Positions 25,973 to 35,329 of a stretch of DNA of 64,000 bases are shown here, one piece after another. Both the position numbers and the translations under genes were made by a program. Each line of letters starts with the position of its first letter. Positions within the stretch are counted from its first letter, which is position 1. The notes under the pieces were generated by a model. The model did no database searches. It was not told where the DNA came from and saw nothing but the letters and a program-made list of their open reading frames with translations. Source of the stretch: Natronohydrobacter thiooxidans (GTDB lineage: Bacteria > Pseudomonadota > Alphaproteobacteria > Rhodobacterales > Rhodobacteraceae); the NCBI RefSeq assembly GCF_001884735.1, contig NZ_MJAP01000010.1:89932-153931 (forward strand), read 5' to 3'.

Positions 25973-26596
25973 GTGGCCAGCGACAACACCCCCGCCCGCA
26001 TTCTGGTGCTGGGCATCGGCAATCTGCTCTGGGCCGATGAAGGTTTCGGCGTGCGCTGCATCGAGTATCTGGCCGAGAACTGGGCCTTGCCCGAATGCGT
26101 GCATTTGATGGATGGCGGCACGCAGGGCCTCTATCTGCTGCCCTTTCTGGAACAGGCCGATGCGCTGATCGTCTTCGATGCGGTCGATTACGGGCTGGCC
26201 CCCGGCAGCATGAAGATCGTCGAGAATGACGAAGTGCCTGCATTCATGGGGGCGAAGAAGATGAGCCTGCACCAGACCGGGTTTCAGGACGTCATCGCCA
26301 CCGCGCAACTGATGGGCTATTGCCCGGGCCAGATGCTGCTGATCGGCGTGCAGCCGGTCGAGCTGGAAGATTACGGCGGCGGATTGCGCCCGCTGACCGC
26401 CGCACAGATCGAACCGGCGGTGCAAATCGCGCTCCAACGGCTGCGCCATTGGGGCGTGGAGGTCCGACCGGGCCGCACCGCGACCGGTGATCTGGCCGAC
26501 CCGTCCATCGCGCGCGACGCCTATGAGGCCGGGCGCCCCTCGGAAGATGCGGCCTGCCGGATCGGCGATGACCGTTTCTTTCCTGTGAAAGCCTGA
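25973..26596 (+). CDS. hupD: HupD, hydrogenase maturation endopeptidase
   Basis: A 207-residue protease of the HyaD/HybD family that clips the HupL tail after nickel is in place. It shows the family opening [19 protein letters not shown], in which the Glu of ADEG is a nickel-sensing ligand. Other ligands are expected in DAVDYG and the His of LHQTGFQD. The start is GTG 25973, preceded by GGGAGGA at good spacing and matching known HupD lengths. The frame is open from 25739, but the upstream part covers the terminator and looks non-coding. hupF begins 5 bases after the stop. Confidence 0.93.
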   Translation: MASDNTPARILVLGIGNLLWADEGFGVRCIEYLAENWALPECVHLMDGGTQGLYLLPFLEQADALIVFDAVDYGLAPGSMKIVENDEVPAFMGAKKMSLHQTGFQDVIATAQLMGYCPGQMLLIGVQPVELEDYGGGLRPLTAAQIEPAVQIALQRLRHWGVEVRPGRTATGDLADPSIARDAYEAGRPSEDAACRIGDDRFFPVKA

Positions 26597-26601
26597 TCCG
26601 C

Positions 26602-26922
26602 ATGTGTGTCGGAACCCCCATGCAGGTCATCGCGGTCAACGGGATCGCCGCCGATTGCTCGGATGGCGCGCGGCGCGAGACCGTGGATCTGTCGCTCGTG
26701 GGCGATGTCTCCCCCGGCACATGGCTGCTGACGCATCTGGGCTGCGCGCGCGAGGTCATCACCGAGGCGGAAGCGCGGCAGATCATGGCCGCGCTCGATG
26801 GTTTGCGCGCGCTGATGGCGGGCGATGCGCTGGGCGATGCCTTTGCCGATCTGGACGCCCGCGCGCCCAGCCTTCCCCCCCATCTTCAGGCCGCGCTTGA
26901 TGCGGGCTGTTCCACTGGCTGA
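26602..26922 (+). CDS. hupF: HupF, HypC-like hydrogenase chaperone
   Basis: A 106-residue paralogue of HypC. The N-terminus MCVGTPMQV keeps the essential Cys2 and the P-residue motif of HypC/HupF. The extended acidic/Ala-rich C-terminus distinguishes HupF from the shorter HypC encoded at 32502. In Rhizobium, HupF stabilises HupL during maturation under oxygen. It sits between hupD and hupG, the conserved order. Confidence 0.94.
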   Translation: MCVGTPMQVIAVNGIAADCSDGARRETVDLSLVGDVSPGTWLLTHLGCAREVITEAEARQIMAALDGLRALMAGDALGDAFADLDARAPSLPPHLQAALDAGCSTG

Positions 26923-26931
26923 GGAGGCCCC

Positions 26932-27312
26932 ATGTCCCACCCGCTTCTGACCCGCCTGACGACGGAATTCGGCTGGCCCTTGCTCGACAGCCCCGACGCG
27001 CTGGCCGCCCATCTGGCCCAACCCGGCCTGCATTGCCTGTTCATCCCCGGTGATCCGGCGCGCAATCTCGAAACAGCGGATGCCGCCGTGATCCTGCCGG
27101 AACTGCGGCAGGCGTTTCAGGGCCGCTTCGATTGCGCGCTGGTGGGAGATGCGATCGAGGCGGGGTTGCGCGAGGAAACCCGCGTGCTGAAAACCCCGTC
27201 CTTCCTGTTCTATGACGAGGATCAGTTCCTTGGCGGCATCGCCAAGATCCGCGACTGGGACGATTACCTGACCCGAATTCCCCAGATCCTGACCGCCAAA
27301 GCCGAGGTGTAG
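26932..27312 (+). CDS. hupG: HupG, HyaE-family hydrogenase assembly protein
   Basis: A 126-residue protein with a thioredoxin-like fold (HyaE/HupG family) but without an active CxxC. Segments such as HCLFIPGDPARNLETADAAVILPEL and CALVGDAIEAGLREETRVLKTPSFLFY match the family. HyaE/HupG proteins chaperone the Tat-exported small subunit before membrane delivery. It is 9 bases after hupF and 3 bases before hupH. Confidence 0.9.
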   Translation: MSHPLLTRLTTEFGWPLLDSPDALAAHLAQPGLHCLFIPGDPARNLETADAAVILPELRQAFQGRFDCALVGDAIEAGLREETRVLKTPSFLFYDEDQFLGGIAKIRDWDDYLTRIPQILTAKAEV

Positions 27313-27315
27313 CCC

Positions 27316-28143
27316 ATGCAAAGCCCCTTCACCCTGCCGCCCGCCGGTTTCGGCCCCGGCTCGCAATCGACTGACGAGGCACTGGAATATATCGCGCTGC
27401 CCTCGGGCATGCGTACCTATGTGCCCCATATGCCCGAGATCGAGGATCCCGACAGTCTGGCCCCGGCGCTGGCGGTGCTGGATCAGGTCGCGCAAGCCTG
27501 CGATCTGGTGGCGCGCGAGGGGGGGCGGGCGCAGATCGCGCTTGCGGGCCTTGCGGCCCCGGCGCGCAGGCTCTTGGCCGAAACGCTTGGTCATGGCGAG
27601 GTGTCTATGAGGCTGCGCGGGGTGCCTGCGGTGGCGGTGCAGGAAAGTGTCTTTGCGGGCGTCTGGGTGCTGCAAGGCGCGGACATTGATCTGATCGAGG
27701 TCGCGCCGGTGCCCGAACTGGCCGTCACCCGCGCCCATCAGCCCCACCGCGCCACGACCCCCGATGCGCCCCGCGCGCCCGGTGTGGTCAATGCGCCTGC
27801 GCTGCTGGCAGAACTTGGCGACAAGTCAGCGAGTTACCGGCCCGGCGCGGAAATCCATGTCGTGAACCTGACGCTCTTGCCGCATACGCCCGAGGATCTG
27901 GACCATATGGCGCGGGTGCTGGGCGAGGGTGCGGTCACGATCCTGTCGCGCGGCTATGGCAATTGCCGCATCACCGCGAGCGCCATGCCGCATGTCTGGC
28001 GGGTGCAGTTCTTCAATTCCTCGGACACGCTGATCCTCGATACATGGGAGGTCACGCAGATGCCCGAAGTCGCGATTGCCGGGCCAGAGGATATTGCCGA
28101 CAGTGCAGACCGCATCCGCGAAGTCCGGAGGGCGATGGCATGA
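27316..28143 (+). CDS. hupH: HupH, HyaF-family hydrogenase assembly protein
   Basis: A 275-residue protein of the HyaF/HupH family. It shows the conserved central and C-terminal segments (EDLDHMARVLGEGAVTILSRG, WRVQFFNSSDTLILDTWEV). The family works in cofactor assembly or maturation of the small subunit, but its exact reaction is unknown. The stop overlaps the hupJ start by 4 bases (ATGA). Spacing and order match the R. capsulatus hup cluster as I recall it. Confidence 0.93.
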   Translation: MQSPFTLPPAGFGPGSQSTDEALEYIALPSGMRTYVPHMPEIEDPDSLAPALAVLDQVAQACDLVAREGGRAQIALAGLAAPARRLLAETLGHGEVSMRLRGVPAVAVQESVFAGVWVLQGADIDLIEVAPVPELAVTRAHQPHRATTPDAPRAPGVVNAPALLAELGDKSASYRPGAEIHVVNLTLLPHTPEDLDHMARVLGEGAVTILSRGYGNCRITASAMPHVWRVQFFNSSDTLILDTWEVTQMPEVAIAGPEDIADSADRIREVRRAMA

Positions 28144-28895
28144 CTACTCCGCGTTTCGAGGGCTCCTACCTTGGCGCAGGCGCGAAAATCTCTGCCGCCG
28201 CCGTGCTGGAATGCAAGATCTGCTGGCATGTCTATGACCCTGCGCTGGGCGATGAAACCCGCCAGATCAGCCCCGGCACGCCCTTCACCGCGCTGCCCCA
28301 TGACTGGACCTGCCCCGGCTGCGGGGCTGCGGCCGAGCAATTCATGGTCCTGCGCGACGCAGGCGCGGCACCGGATGCGATGGAAGCCGCCGTCGCCCGG
28401 CTGGAAGCCGATTTCCGCGAGATCTATCACGGCAAGATGCGCGATGTGCCGCTCTGCAACCAATCGCTGCATGTGCAGGCCGTGGGCTTCCAGCCCTGGG
28501 GCGGGCATTTCTTAGGCGTGCTGATCGCGCCGTGGTTCATGAATCTGGTGCTGCTGGCGGGGCCGCAGGATAACTGGACAGCATTGCAGCCGGGCGCAAA
28601 GGAGTTGATCGGCTTTCCCTCTGGCCAGTATGAGTTCATCCATAACGCCCGCGAACAGGTGGGCGGCTACAAGGCCTGCTCGCTGTTTTCGCCGATGACT
28701 GAGTTCAACAGCCAGATGCAGGCCGTGGATGTGGCGCGCGCGGTCATGGTGGGGCTGTTCGACCCGAGCGCGCTGGAACGGCTGGAAGATGCCGCGCAAC
28801 CCTTGCCGAAGTCTGACGTCCCGCAGATCGCGCCCCCGAAACTGGCGAAAGCGCGCCCGCTGGAGCGCCGCGCCTTCATCACCGGGCAGGTCTGA
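28140..28895 (+). CDS. hupJ: HupJ with N-terminal rubredoxin domain (HupI-HupJ fusion)
   Basis: A 251-residue protein. Residues about 25-70 form a rubredoxin: CKICWHVYDP, then WTCPGCG, giving the four iron-ligating Cys. The rest (from about residue 90) is the HupJ domain. In Rhizobium the rubredoxin (HupI) and HupJ are separate genes; here they are one polypeptide, which I believe also holds in R. capsulatus. HupI-type rubredoxins are thought to aid small-subunit iron-sulfur assembly in air. The start ATG 28140 overlaps hupH. Confidence 0.92.
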   Translation: MTTPRFEGSYLGAGAKISAAAVLECKICWHVYDPALGDETRQISPGTPFTALPHDWTCPGCGAAAEQFMVLRDAGAAPDAMEAAVARLEADFREIYHGKMRDVPLCNQSLHVQAVGFQPWGGHFLGVLIAPWFMNLVLLAGPQDNWTALQPGAKELIGFPSGQYEFIHNAREQVGGYKACSLFSPMTEFNSQMQAVDVARAVMVGLFDPSALERLEDAAQPLPKSDVPQIAPPKLAKARPLERRAFITGQV

Positions 28896-28899
28896 CGCG

Positions 28900-29781
28900 A
28901 TGGACGGGGCGCTGCAGATCACCTTTGACGGGCTGGGCTGGTCGTTTGACCTGCCCGACCCGCCTGCGCTGGGGGTGCTCTTGCATGGCAAACCCGCGGC
29001 GCAGGCCGCCGAGCTGTTGCCGCGCCTGTTCAACCTGTGCAGCGCCGCGCAGGGCATGGCCGCGCGCCTGTCGCTGGGCCTGCCCACTGCGCCCGATGCG
29101 CAAGAGAGCCTTGCGCGCGAGGTGCTGCGCGATCATCTGCTCGCGCTTTTCATCACTCTGCCGCGCGCTGCGGGTCTGCCCGCGCTGCCCTTGCCCCAGG
29201 GCTGGCAGAAAAGCCCCGATATCGCCTCTGCGCTCTGGGGTGGTGCGCGCCCGGTGCTGCTGGCGCAATGGCTGGCGTCAACGCAGGGGCTTGCGCCCTT
29301 GGTCGCGCGCATTTCGGCCCGCTTCGGGCAACAGGCGCAGGTTGATCCCTTGCCCTTTGTCACCGCCGAGAATGCCGACAGCATGGCCCCGCTCGAAAAC
29401 AGCCCCGCCGCCCGACATGCCGGGAACGCCCTCCTGCGGCAGGCCGAGACACTGGCGGGGCGCGGGCCGCTCTGGCGTCTGCTGGGCCGCATCCTTGATG
29501 CCGAAGCCGCCGCCTGCAGCGCATTGCCCCCGCCCGCGATGCGCGCCGATGGCATGGCGCTGGTGCCCGCCGCGCGCGGCGTCTATGCGCTGCGGCTGGA
29601 CATGGATCAGGGCCGGATCACGCGGATCTGCCGCATCACCCCCACGGATCACATGCTCGCCCCCGGTGGCAGCTTGCGCCGCACGCTCAGCGCGCTCGAT
29701 CAGCCCGCGCTTGCGCCCTTGCTGGTCGCGCTGCATGATCCCTGCCTGCCGGTGAAACTGCCCGAGGTGGGCCATGCATGA
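28900..29781 (+). CDS. hupK: HupK, hydrogenase maturation scaffold-like protein
   Basis: A 293-residue protein of the HupK family, distantly related to the hydrogenase large subunit and proposed as a scaffold for the Fe(CN)2CO unit. The C-terminus has the residual large-subunit-like ending [17 protein letters not shown], where DPC mimics the L2 motif of HupL, although only one Cys is kept. ATG 28900 follows the hupJ stop by 4 bases, and the end overlaps hypA by 8 bases. Confidence 0.9.
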   Translation: MDGALQITFDGLGWSFDLPDPPALGVLLHGKPAAQAAELLPRLFNLCSAAQGMAARLSLGLPTAPDAQESLAREVLRDHLLALFITLPRAAGLPALPLPQGWQKSPDIASALWGGARPVLLAQWLASTQGLAPLVARISARFGQQAQVDPLPFVTAENADSMAPLENSPAARHAGNALLRQAETLAGRGPLWRLLGRILDAEAAACSALPPPAMRADGMALVPAARGVYALRLDMDQGRITRICRITPTDHMLAPGGSLRRTLSALDQPALAPLLVALHDPCLPVKLPEVGHA

Positions 29782-30114
29782 AATGTCGCTCGCCGAAGGC
29801 ATCCGCCAGATCATCGACGCGCAGGCCGCCGCGCATGGGTTCGAGCGCGTGACGACCCTGCGGCTGGAAATCGGGCGCTTCGCGGGGGTCGAGAAACCGG
29901 CGCTGGAATTTGCTCTGGACGTGGTGCTGCGCGGCTCCAGCGCCGAAGGGGCCGGGATCGAGATGATCGACCTGCCGGGCCGGGCGCTCTGCTACGATTG
30001 CGGCGAGACGGTCGAGATTGCCGACCGGCTGGACCCGTGCCCGCTTTGCGGCAGCGGCAAGATCATGCCGCAGGGCGGGGATGAGATGCGGATCAAGGAT
30101 ATGGAGGTGATCTG

Positions 30115-30115
<1 letters not shown>
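29774..30115 (+). CDS. hypA: HypA, nickel-insertion metallochaperone
   Basis: A 113-residue protein. The N-terminus [10 protein letters not shown] gives the nickel ligand His2. The zinc site has the form CYDCGE...CPLCGSG, near residues 75-95. HypA delivers nickel to the large subunit together with HypB. It overlaps hupK by 8 bases and hypB by 1 base, so expression is tightly coupled. Confidence 0.96.
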
Positions 30116-31013
<898 letters not shown>

Positions 31014-31017
<4 letters not shown>

Positions 31018-32498
31018 CCCGCTCGGCCCGCCCCGCGATCCTGCTTGTGGATGATGAGCCGCATTCGCTGGCCTCGATGCGCATGGCGCTGGAAGATGAT
31101 TTCGACATCCTGACCGCGGACAGCGCCGATCAGGCGATGACGCTCCTGCGCGAGGAATGGGTACAGGTCATATTCTGTGACCAGCGCATGCCGGGGCGCA
31201 CCGGCGTGCAATTTCTGACCGAGGTGCGCGAAAGCTGGCCCGAAATCGTGCGCATCATCGTGACCGGTTATACCGATCCCGGCGATATGGCCGAGGCGAT
31301 CAACGCCGCGGGCATCTATCAGTTCCTGACCAAGCCCTGGCATCCGGACCAGCTATTGATGGCCGCGCGCAATGCCGCCGATCTGTTCGCAATGACGCGC
31401 GAACATGAACGCCTGTCGCTGGAAATGAAGCATCTGGGCACCACAGCCGAGACCAAACTGGAAAAGCGCCGCCGCGACCTGCGCGAACGGCAGGGGTTTG
31501 ACGCGATCCTGCGCAGCCCGCAATCGCGCATGAATGCGGTGGTCGAGATGGCCCGGCAATATGCCAGTTTCGACATTTCGGTGCTGCTCTCGGGCGAGGC
31601 TGGCACGGGCAAACAGGAGCTTGCCCGCGCGATGCATCATGCGAGCTTGCGGGCGGAAAAGCCGTTTCTGGCGCTCAATTGCGCGGGACTGCCGGATGAG
31701 TTGCTGGAACTGGAACTGTTCGGCGCGCGGCGGGGCGCGGTGCCGGGGCTGGCCACGAACCGCATCGGGCTGTTGCAGAAGGCCGATCGCGGCACGCTTT
31801 ATCTGGGGGGCGTGGAAAGCCTGAGCGCGAAAATGCAGATGGCGCTGATGCGGGTTCTGCGCGAGGGCGCATTTCTTCCCCTTGGCGGGCATGAAGCGAT
31901 ACGCAGCAATCTGCGCCTGATCTGCGGGCTGACCGGCGATCTGCGCGCGCTGATGGCCGAAGGGCGGCTGCGCACCGATCTGGGCTATGCGATTTCGGCG
32001 GGGGAAATCACCGTCCCGCCCTTGCGCGGGCGGCGTGGTGATGTCGCGATCCTTGCCACCGCCTGCCTGTTTGACGCCGCCAGCCTGCACGGCAAACAGG
32101 TTCGCGGCTTTGACGATGTGGCGCTGGGATTTCTGGAAAATTACGACTGGCCCGGCAATCTGCGCGAGCTGGAAAACGAGGTCACGCGCATGCTGATCTT
32201 CGCGCAGGATCCGCTTCTGGGGGCCGATCTGATCTCGCGCCATATCCTGCAGGCCGATCCCGGCGAGGATGGCGCCGACCGCGCGCTGGACCCGATCCTG
32301 ACCCGCGAGGGCACGCTGAAGGACCGTGTGGAACTGGTGGAAATGCGCATCCTGCGCGAAACCCTGACCCGCCATCGCTGGAACAAAAGCCGCGCCGCCG
32401 CCGAACTGGGCCTCAGCCGCGTCGGCCTGCGCGCCAAGATCGAGCGTTACGGCATTGATGATCCCAGCGGCGCCAACGCAACCGAAGAGGAGGACTGA
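31014..32498 (+). CDS. hupR: HupR, NtrC-family response regulator of hydrogenase genes
   Basis: A 494-residue regulator. It has a receiver domain ([10 protein letters not shown], phospho-acceptor Asp in IFCDQRMPG), a central AAA+ domain and a C-terminal Fis-type helix-turn-helix ([20 protein letters not shown]). The AAA+ domain keeps a Walker A (GEAGTGKQ). The sigma-54 loop GAFTGA is replaced by GAVPGL, and the Walker B acidic pair by LGGV. HupR of R. capsulatus likewise works without sigma-54. It is embedded between hypB and hypC. Confidence 0.96.
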
Positions 32499-32501
32499 CC
32501 C

Positions 32502-32792
32502 ATGTGCCTTGGTATTCCCGGCCAGATCACGGCCATCACTGATGCGGCGCGCCTGATGGCCATGGCCGATGTCTCGGGCGTGCGGCGCGAGATCTCGCTT
32601 GCCCCTGTCGCCGACCGCCCGCTGGCGGAACTGGTCGGGCAATGGGCGCTGATCCATGTCGGTTTCGCCATGGCGATCATCGACGAGGAGGAAGCTGCGC
32701 GCACCTTGGAGGCGCTGCGCGATCTGGGCGAGGCGCAGGAAACGCTGGAGGCCATGGCCGAGGGCCAGAAGGCGCTGGAGGGAAGCCAATGA
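32502..32792 (+). CDS. hypC: HypC, hydrogenase maturation chaperone
   Basis: A 96-residue protein starting MCLGIPGQI, with the essential Cys2 and the HypC core (VSGVRREISL, LVGQWALIHVGFAMAIID). HypC binds HypD to carry the Fe(CN)2CO moiety and then docks on the pre-large subunit. It overlaps hypD by 4 bases. This is the second HypC-type gene of the cluster, the other being hupF. Confidence 0.96.
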   Translation: MCLGIPGQITAITDAARLMAMADVSGVRREISLAPVADRPLAELVGQWALIHVGFAMAIIDEEEAARTLEALRDLGEAQETLEAMAEGQKALEGSQ

Positions 32793-33931
32793 AACATGTC
32801 ACCGAATTTCGCGATCCGGCCTTGGCGAAGGGTCTCTTGGCCGAGATTGCGCGGCTTTGCGAGCATATCGGGGCCACGCGCGAGAAGCCCGTCCATATCA
32901 TGGAAATCTGCGGCGGCCATACCCATGCGATCTTCCGCTTCGGCCTCGACAAGCTGGTGCATGAGGGGATCGAATTCATCCACGGCCCCGGCTGCCCGGT
33001 CTGCGTGCTGCCCATGGCGCGGGTGGATGAATGTATCGAGATCGCCGAGCGACCCGGCGTGATCTTCACCACATTCGGCGATGCGATGCGCGTTCCCGGC
33101 ACACGCGGATCGCTGATGCAGGCCAAGGCGCGCGGGGCCGATATTCGTATGGTCTATTCGCCGCTCGACGCTTTGGAAATCGCGCGGCGCAACCCGGAAC
33201 ATGAGGTCGTGTTCTTCGGGCTGGGGTTTGAAACCACCACCCCCTCGACCGCCTTCGCCATTCAGGCCGCTGCCCGGGAGGGGCTGGCGAATTTCAGTGT
33301 CTTCTGCAATCATATCACCGTGCCCGAGCCGATCCGCGCGCTGCTGGGGGATCCGCATATGAAACTCGACGGTTTCATCGGGCCGGGCCATGTCAGCATG
33401 GTGATCGGCACGCATCCCTATGATTTCATTGCGGCAGAGTTTGGAAAACCCATCGTGGTGGCCGGGTTTGAACCGATTGATCTCCTGCAATCCGTGGCGA
33501 TGGTGCTGCGGCAGGTGTCTGATGGTCGGGCCGAGGTCGAAAACCAATATGCCCGCGTCGTGCCGGAATATGGCAATCCGGCCTCGCTGGCGGCCATCGC
33601 CGATGTCTACGCGCGCCGCCCGTCGTTTGAGTGGCGGGGACTGGGCGAGATCGATGCGAGCGGGCTGCGCATCCGGCCTGAATATGCCGGTTTTGACGCG
33701 GAAGAGAAATTCGGCGTGGGCTACGGGGCGGCGGGCCCGCGCAATGTGCCCGAACCCGAAGGCTGCGCCTGCGGGGCGGTGATGACGGGGCGGATGAAAC
33801 CCACCTCCTGCCCGCAATACGGGCTGGGCTGCACGCCCGAGACGCCCCTGGGCGCGCTGATGGTCAGTTCTGAAGGGGCCTGTGCGGCCTATTGGCAATA
33901 TGGCGGCGCGCGCGGGGGCGCGGCGGCGTGA
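32789..33931 (+). CDS. hypD: HypD, iron-sulfur scaffold for Fe(CN)2CO assembly
   Basis: A 380-residue protein. It has the HypD Cys motifs CGGHTHAIFRFG and GPGCPVCVLP, the region GLGFETTTPSTA, and the C-terminal cluster-binding Cys set (EGCACGAV...SCPQYGLGC). It assembles the iron centre with CN and CO on the HypC-HypD complex. The start ATG 32789 overlaps hypC by 4 bases. A 48-base gap then leads to hypE and contains a copy of the GAGTATTTT motif. Confidence 0.97.
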   Translation: MKHVTEFRDPALAKGLLAEIARLCEHIGATREKPVHIMEICGGHTHAIFRFGLDKLVHEGIEFIHGPGCPVCVLPMARVDECIEIAERPGVIFTTFGDAMRVPGTRGSLMQAKARGADIRMVYSPLDALEIARRNPEHEVVFFGLGFETTTPSTAFAIQAAAREGLANFSVFCNHITVPEPIRALLGDPHMKLDGFIGPGHVSMVIGTHPYDFIAAEFGKPIVVAGFEPIDLLQSVAMVLRQVSDGRAEVENQYARVVPEYGNPASLAAIADVYARRPSFEWRGLGEIDASGLRIRPEYAGFDAEEKFGVGYGAAGPRNVPEPEGCACGAVMTGRMKPTSCPQYGLGCTPETPLGALMVSSEGACAAYWQYGGARGGAAA

Positions 33932-33949
33932 GGGCCGACAGGTTGCATT

Positions 33950-33971
33950 GAGTATTTTTGGCAAGAAAATG
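33950..33971 (+). repeat. Dispersed repeat copy 2: GAGTATTTT...GCAAGAAAATG motif before hypE
   Basis: This 22-base motif matches the one before hypF (14618-14597, minus strand) at 20 of 22 positions and ends 8 bases before the hypE start. The G-rich hairpin seen with the other copies is absent here, because hypD coding sequence ends 18 bases upstream. Confidence 0.6.
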
Positions 33972-33979
33972 AGGCAGGG

Positions 33980-35002
33980 ATGGCATTGCGCGACAGCCAT
34001 GTGACCATGGCCCATGGGGGCGGCGGGCGCGCCATGCGCGATCTGATCGAGGGGGTGTTCACATCCGTCTTTCAGCCCCCCGGCATGGAAGATCAGGCGC
34101 GGCTGATGGAGGCCGCGCTGCAGGAACCGGGCGCGCGGCTGGCCTTCACCACGGATGGCTATGTCGTGGCACCTCTGGAATTTCCGGGCGGCGATATCGG
34201 CAAGCTGGCGGTCTGCGGCACGATCAATGATCTGGCGGTGGGCGGCGCGCGGCCCCTGTGGCTCTCGGCTGCGTTCATCATCGAGGAAGGCTGCGACATC
34301 GCGCTTCTGCGCCGGATCGTCGCCAGCATGGCGCGCGAGGCCGAGGCTGCAGGCGTGCGCATCGTCACCGGCGATACCAAAGTGGTCGGGCGCGGCGCGG
34401 CGGATGGGGTGTTCATCACCACCTCGGGGATCGGGGTGATTCCGCCGGGGCGCGATCTGGGCGCGGCGCGGATCCGCGCGGGCGATGCGGTGATCGTGAA
34501 TGGCAGCCTTGGCGATCATGGCGCGGTGATCCTGGCCGCGCGCGGAGAGTTTGCCCTTGAAACAAGGCTGGAAACCGATTGCGCGGCGTTGCATGGGGTG
34601 ATGGCGGCGGCTCTCGCGGCCGCGCCCGGTCTGCGCGCGGCGCGTGACTGCACGCGGGGCGGGCTGGCATCCGCGCTGAACGAGATGGCGCTGGAGGCCG
34701 GTCTGGGGGTGATGCTGGAGGAAGACCGTATCCCCCTGCGCGCCGAAGTGCGGGGTCTCTGCGAGATCCTCGGGCTCGATCCGCTCTATCTGGCCAATGA
34801 GGGGCGGCTGGTGCTCTTCGTGCCCGAAGCGCAGGCGCAGGCCGTCCTTGCGGCGCTGCAGACGCTGCCCGAAGGGCAGGGGGCGGCCGTGATCGGTCAT
34901 GCCGTCGCCGCCCATCCCGGTCAGGTGCGCATGCAAACCAGTTTCGGCGGAAGCCGCATCGTGGATATGCTGATCGGGGATCAACTGCCCCGCATCTGCT
35001 AG
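33980..35002 (+). CDS. hypE: HypE, carbamoyl dehydratase for CN ligand synthesis
   Basis: A 340-residue protein of the PurM/SelD-like ATPase fold. HypF carbamoylates its C-terminal Cys, and HypE then dehydrates it to thiocyanate. The protein ends ..GDQLPRIC, giving the required terminal Cys. Other landmarks are AHGGGGRAMRDLIEGVF, TTDGYVVAPLEFPGGDIGKL and TGDTKVVGRGAADGVF. The ATG at 33980 has GAGGCAGGG upstream. It ends the rightward hydrogenase operon. Confidence 0.97.
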   Translation: MALRDSHVTMAHGGGGRAMRDLIEGVFTSVFQPPGMEDQARLMEAALQEPGARLAFTTDGYVVAPLEFPGGDIGKLAVCGTINDLAVGGARPLWLSAAFIIEEGCDIALLRRIVASMAREAEAAGVRIVTGDTKVVGRGAADGVFITTSGIGVIPPGRDLGAARIRAGDAVIVNGSLGDHGAVILAARGEFALETRLETDCAALHGVMAAALAAAPGLRAARDCTRGGLASALNEMALEAGLGVMLEEDRIPLRAEVRGLCEILGLDPLYLANEGRLVLFVPEAQAQAVLAALQTLPEGQGAAVIGHAVAAHPGQVRMQTSFGGSRIVDMLIGDQLPRIC

Positions 35003-35120
35003 AGTATGTTGCGCAAAACTGGTCTCCGGTTTTGCGCATCAAAACATGCGACCACAATAAGTTATAGCGGGGTGCAGGAATGCCAATGAATGCAACCCGC
35101 TATAGCAGCTGCTGTGGGCA
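35003..35120. repeat. Palindromic intergenic element after hypE (two hairpins)
   Basis: Hairpin 1: TGCGCAAAAC (35010-35019) pairs with GTTTTGCGCA (35029-35038). The stem continues inward through a T-G wobble and GG/CC to a 3-base loop. Hairpin 2: arms 35063-35075 and 35092-35104 (TATAGCGGG.../...CCCGCTATA) have one mismatch in 13. The layout resembles the palindromic intergenic repeats common in alphaproteobacteria. Neither hairpin has a U-run, but together they may help end the hyp transcript. Confidence 0.65.
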
Positions 35121-35226
35121 ATGACCCCTGTGGTCAAGGATATCCGCGCCACAAGCCTTGAGGTCGCGCAGGCCCGCTGGCCGGGGGGCGACCACACCGC
35201 CCGCGTGCCCTTTGATCATCGGGTTT

Positions 35227-35286
35227 CATCCTGCCCCAAATACTCCGGGGCGGGCATCGCCGCAGGTGACGGGGGCAGTGCCCCCG
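35227..35286 (-). repeat. Dispersed repeat copy 3: GAGTATTT motif and G-rich hairpin between hypE and phoR
   Basis: On the minus strand, a stem CGGGGGCA/TGCCCCCG (35286-35279 with 35277-35270) is followed by a spacer, a C-run, GGAGTATTT and GGCAGGATG (35250-35227). This is the architecture of copy 1 at 14597-14652. No gene was found in the rest of 35121-35329. Confidence 0.55.
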
Positions 35287-35329
35287 CGCTCCTGCAAAAT
35301 CTGTGCTGCGGCGCGGCTCCGGCCCCTCG

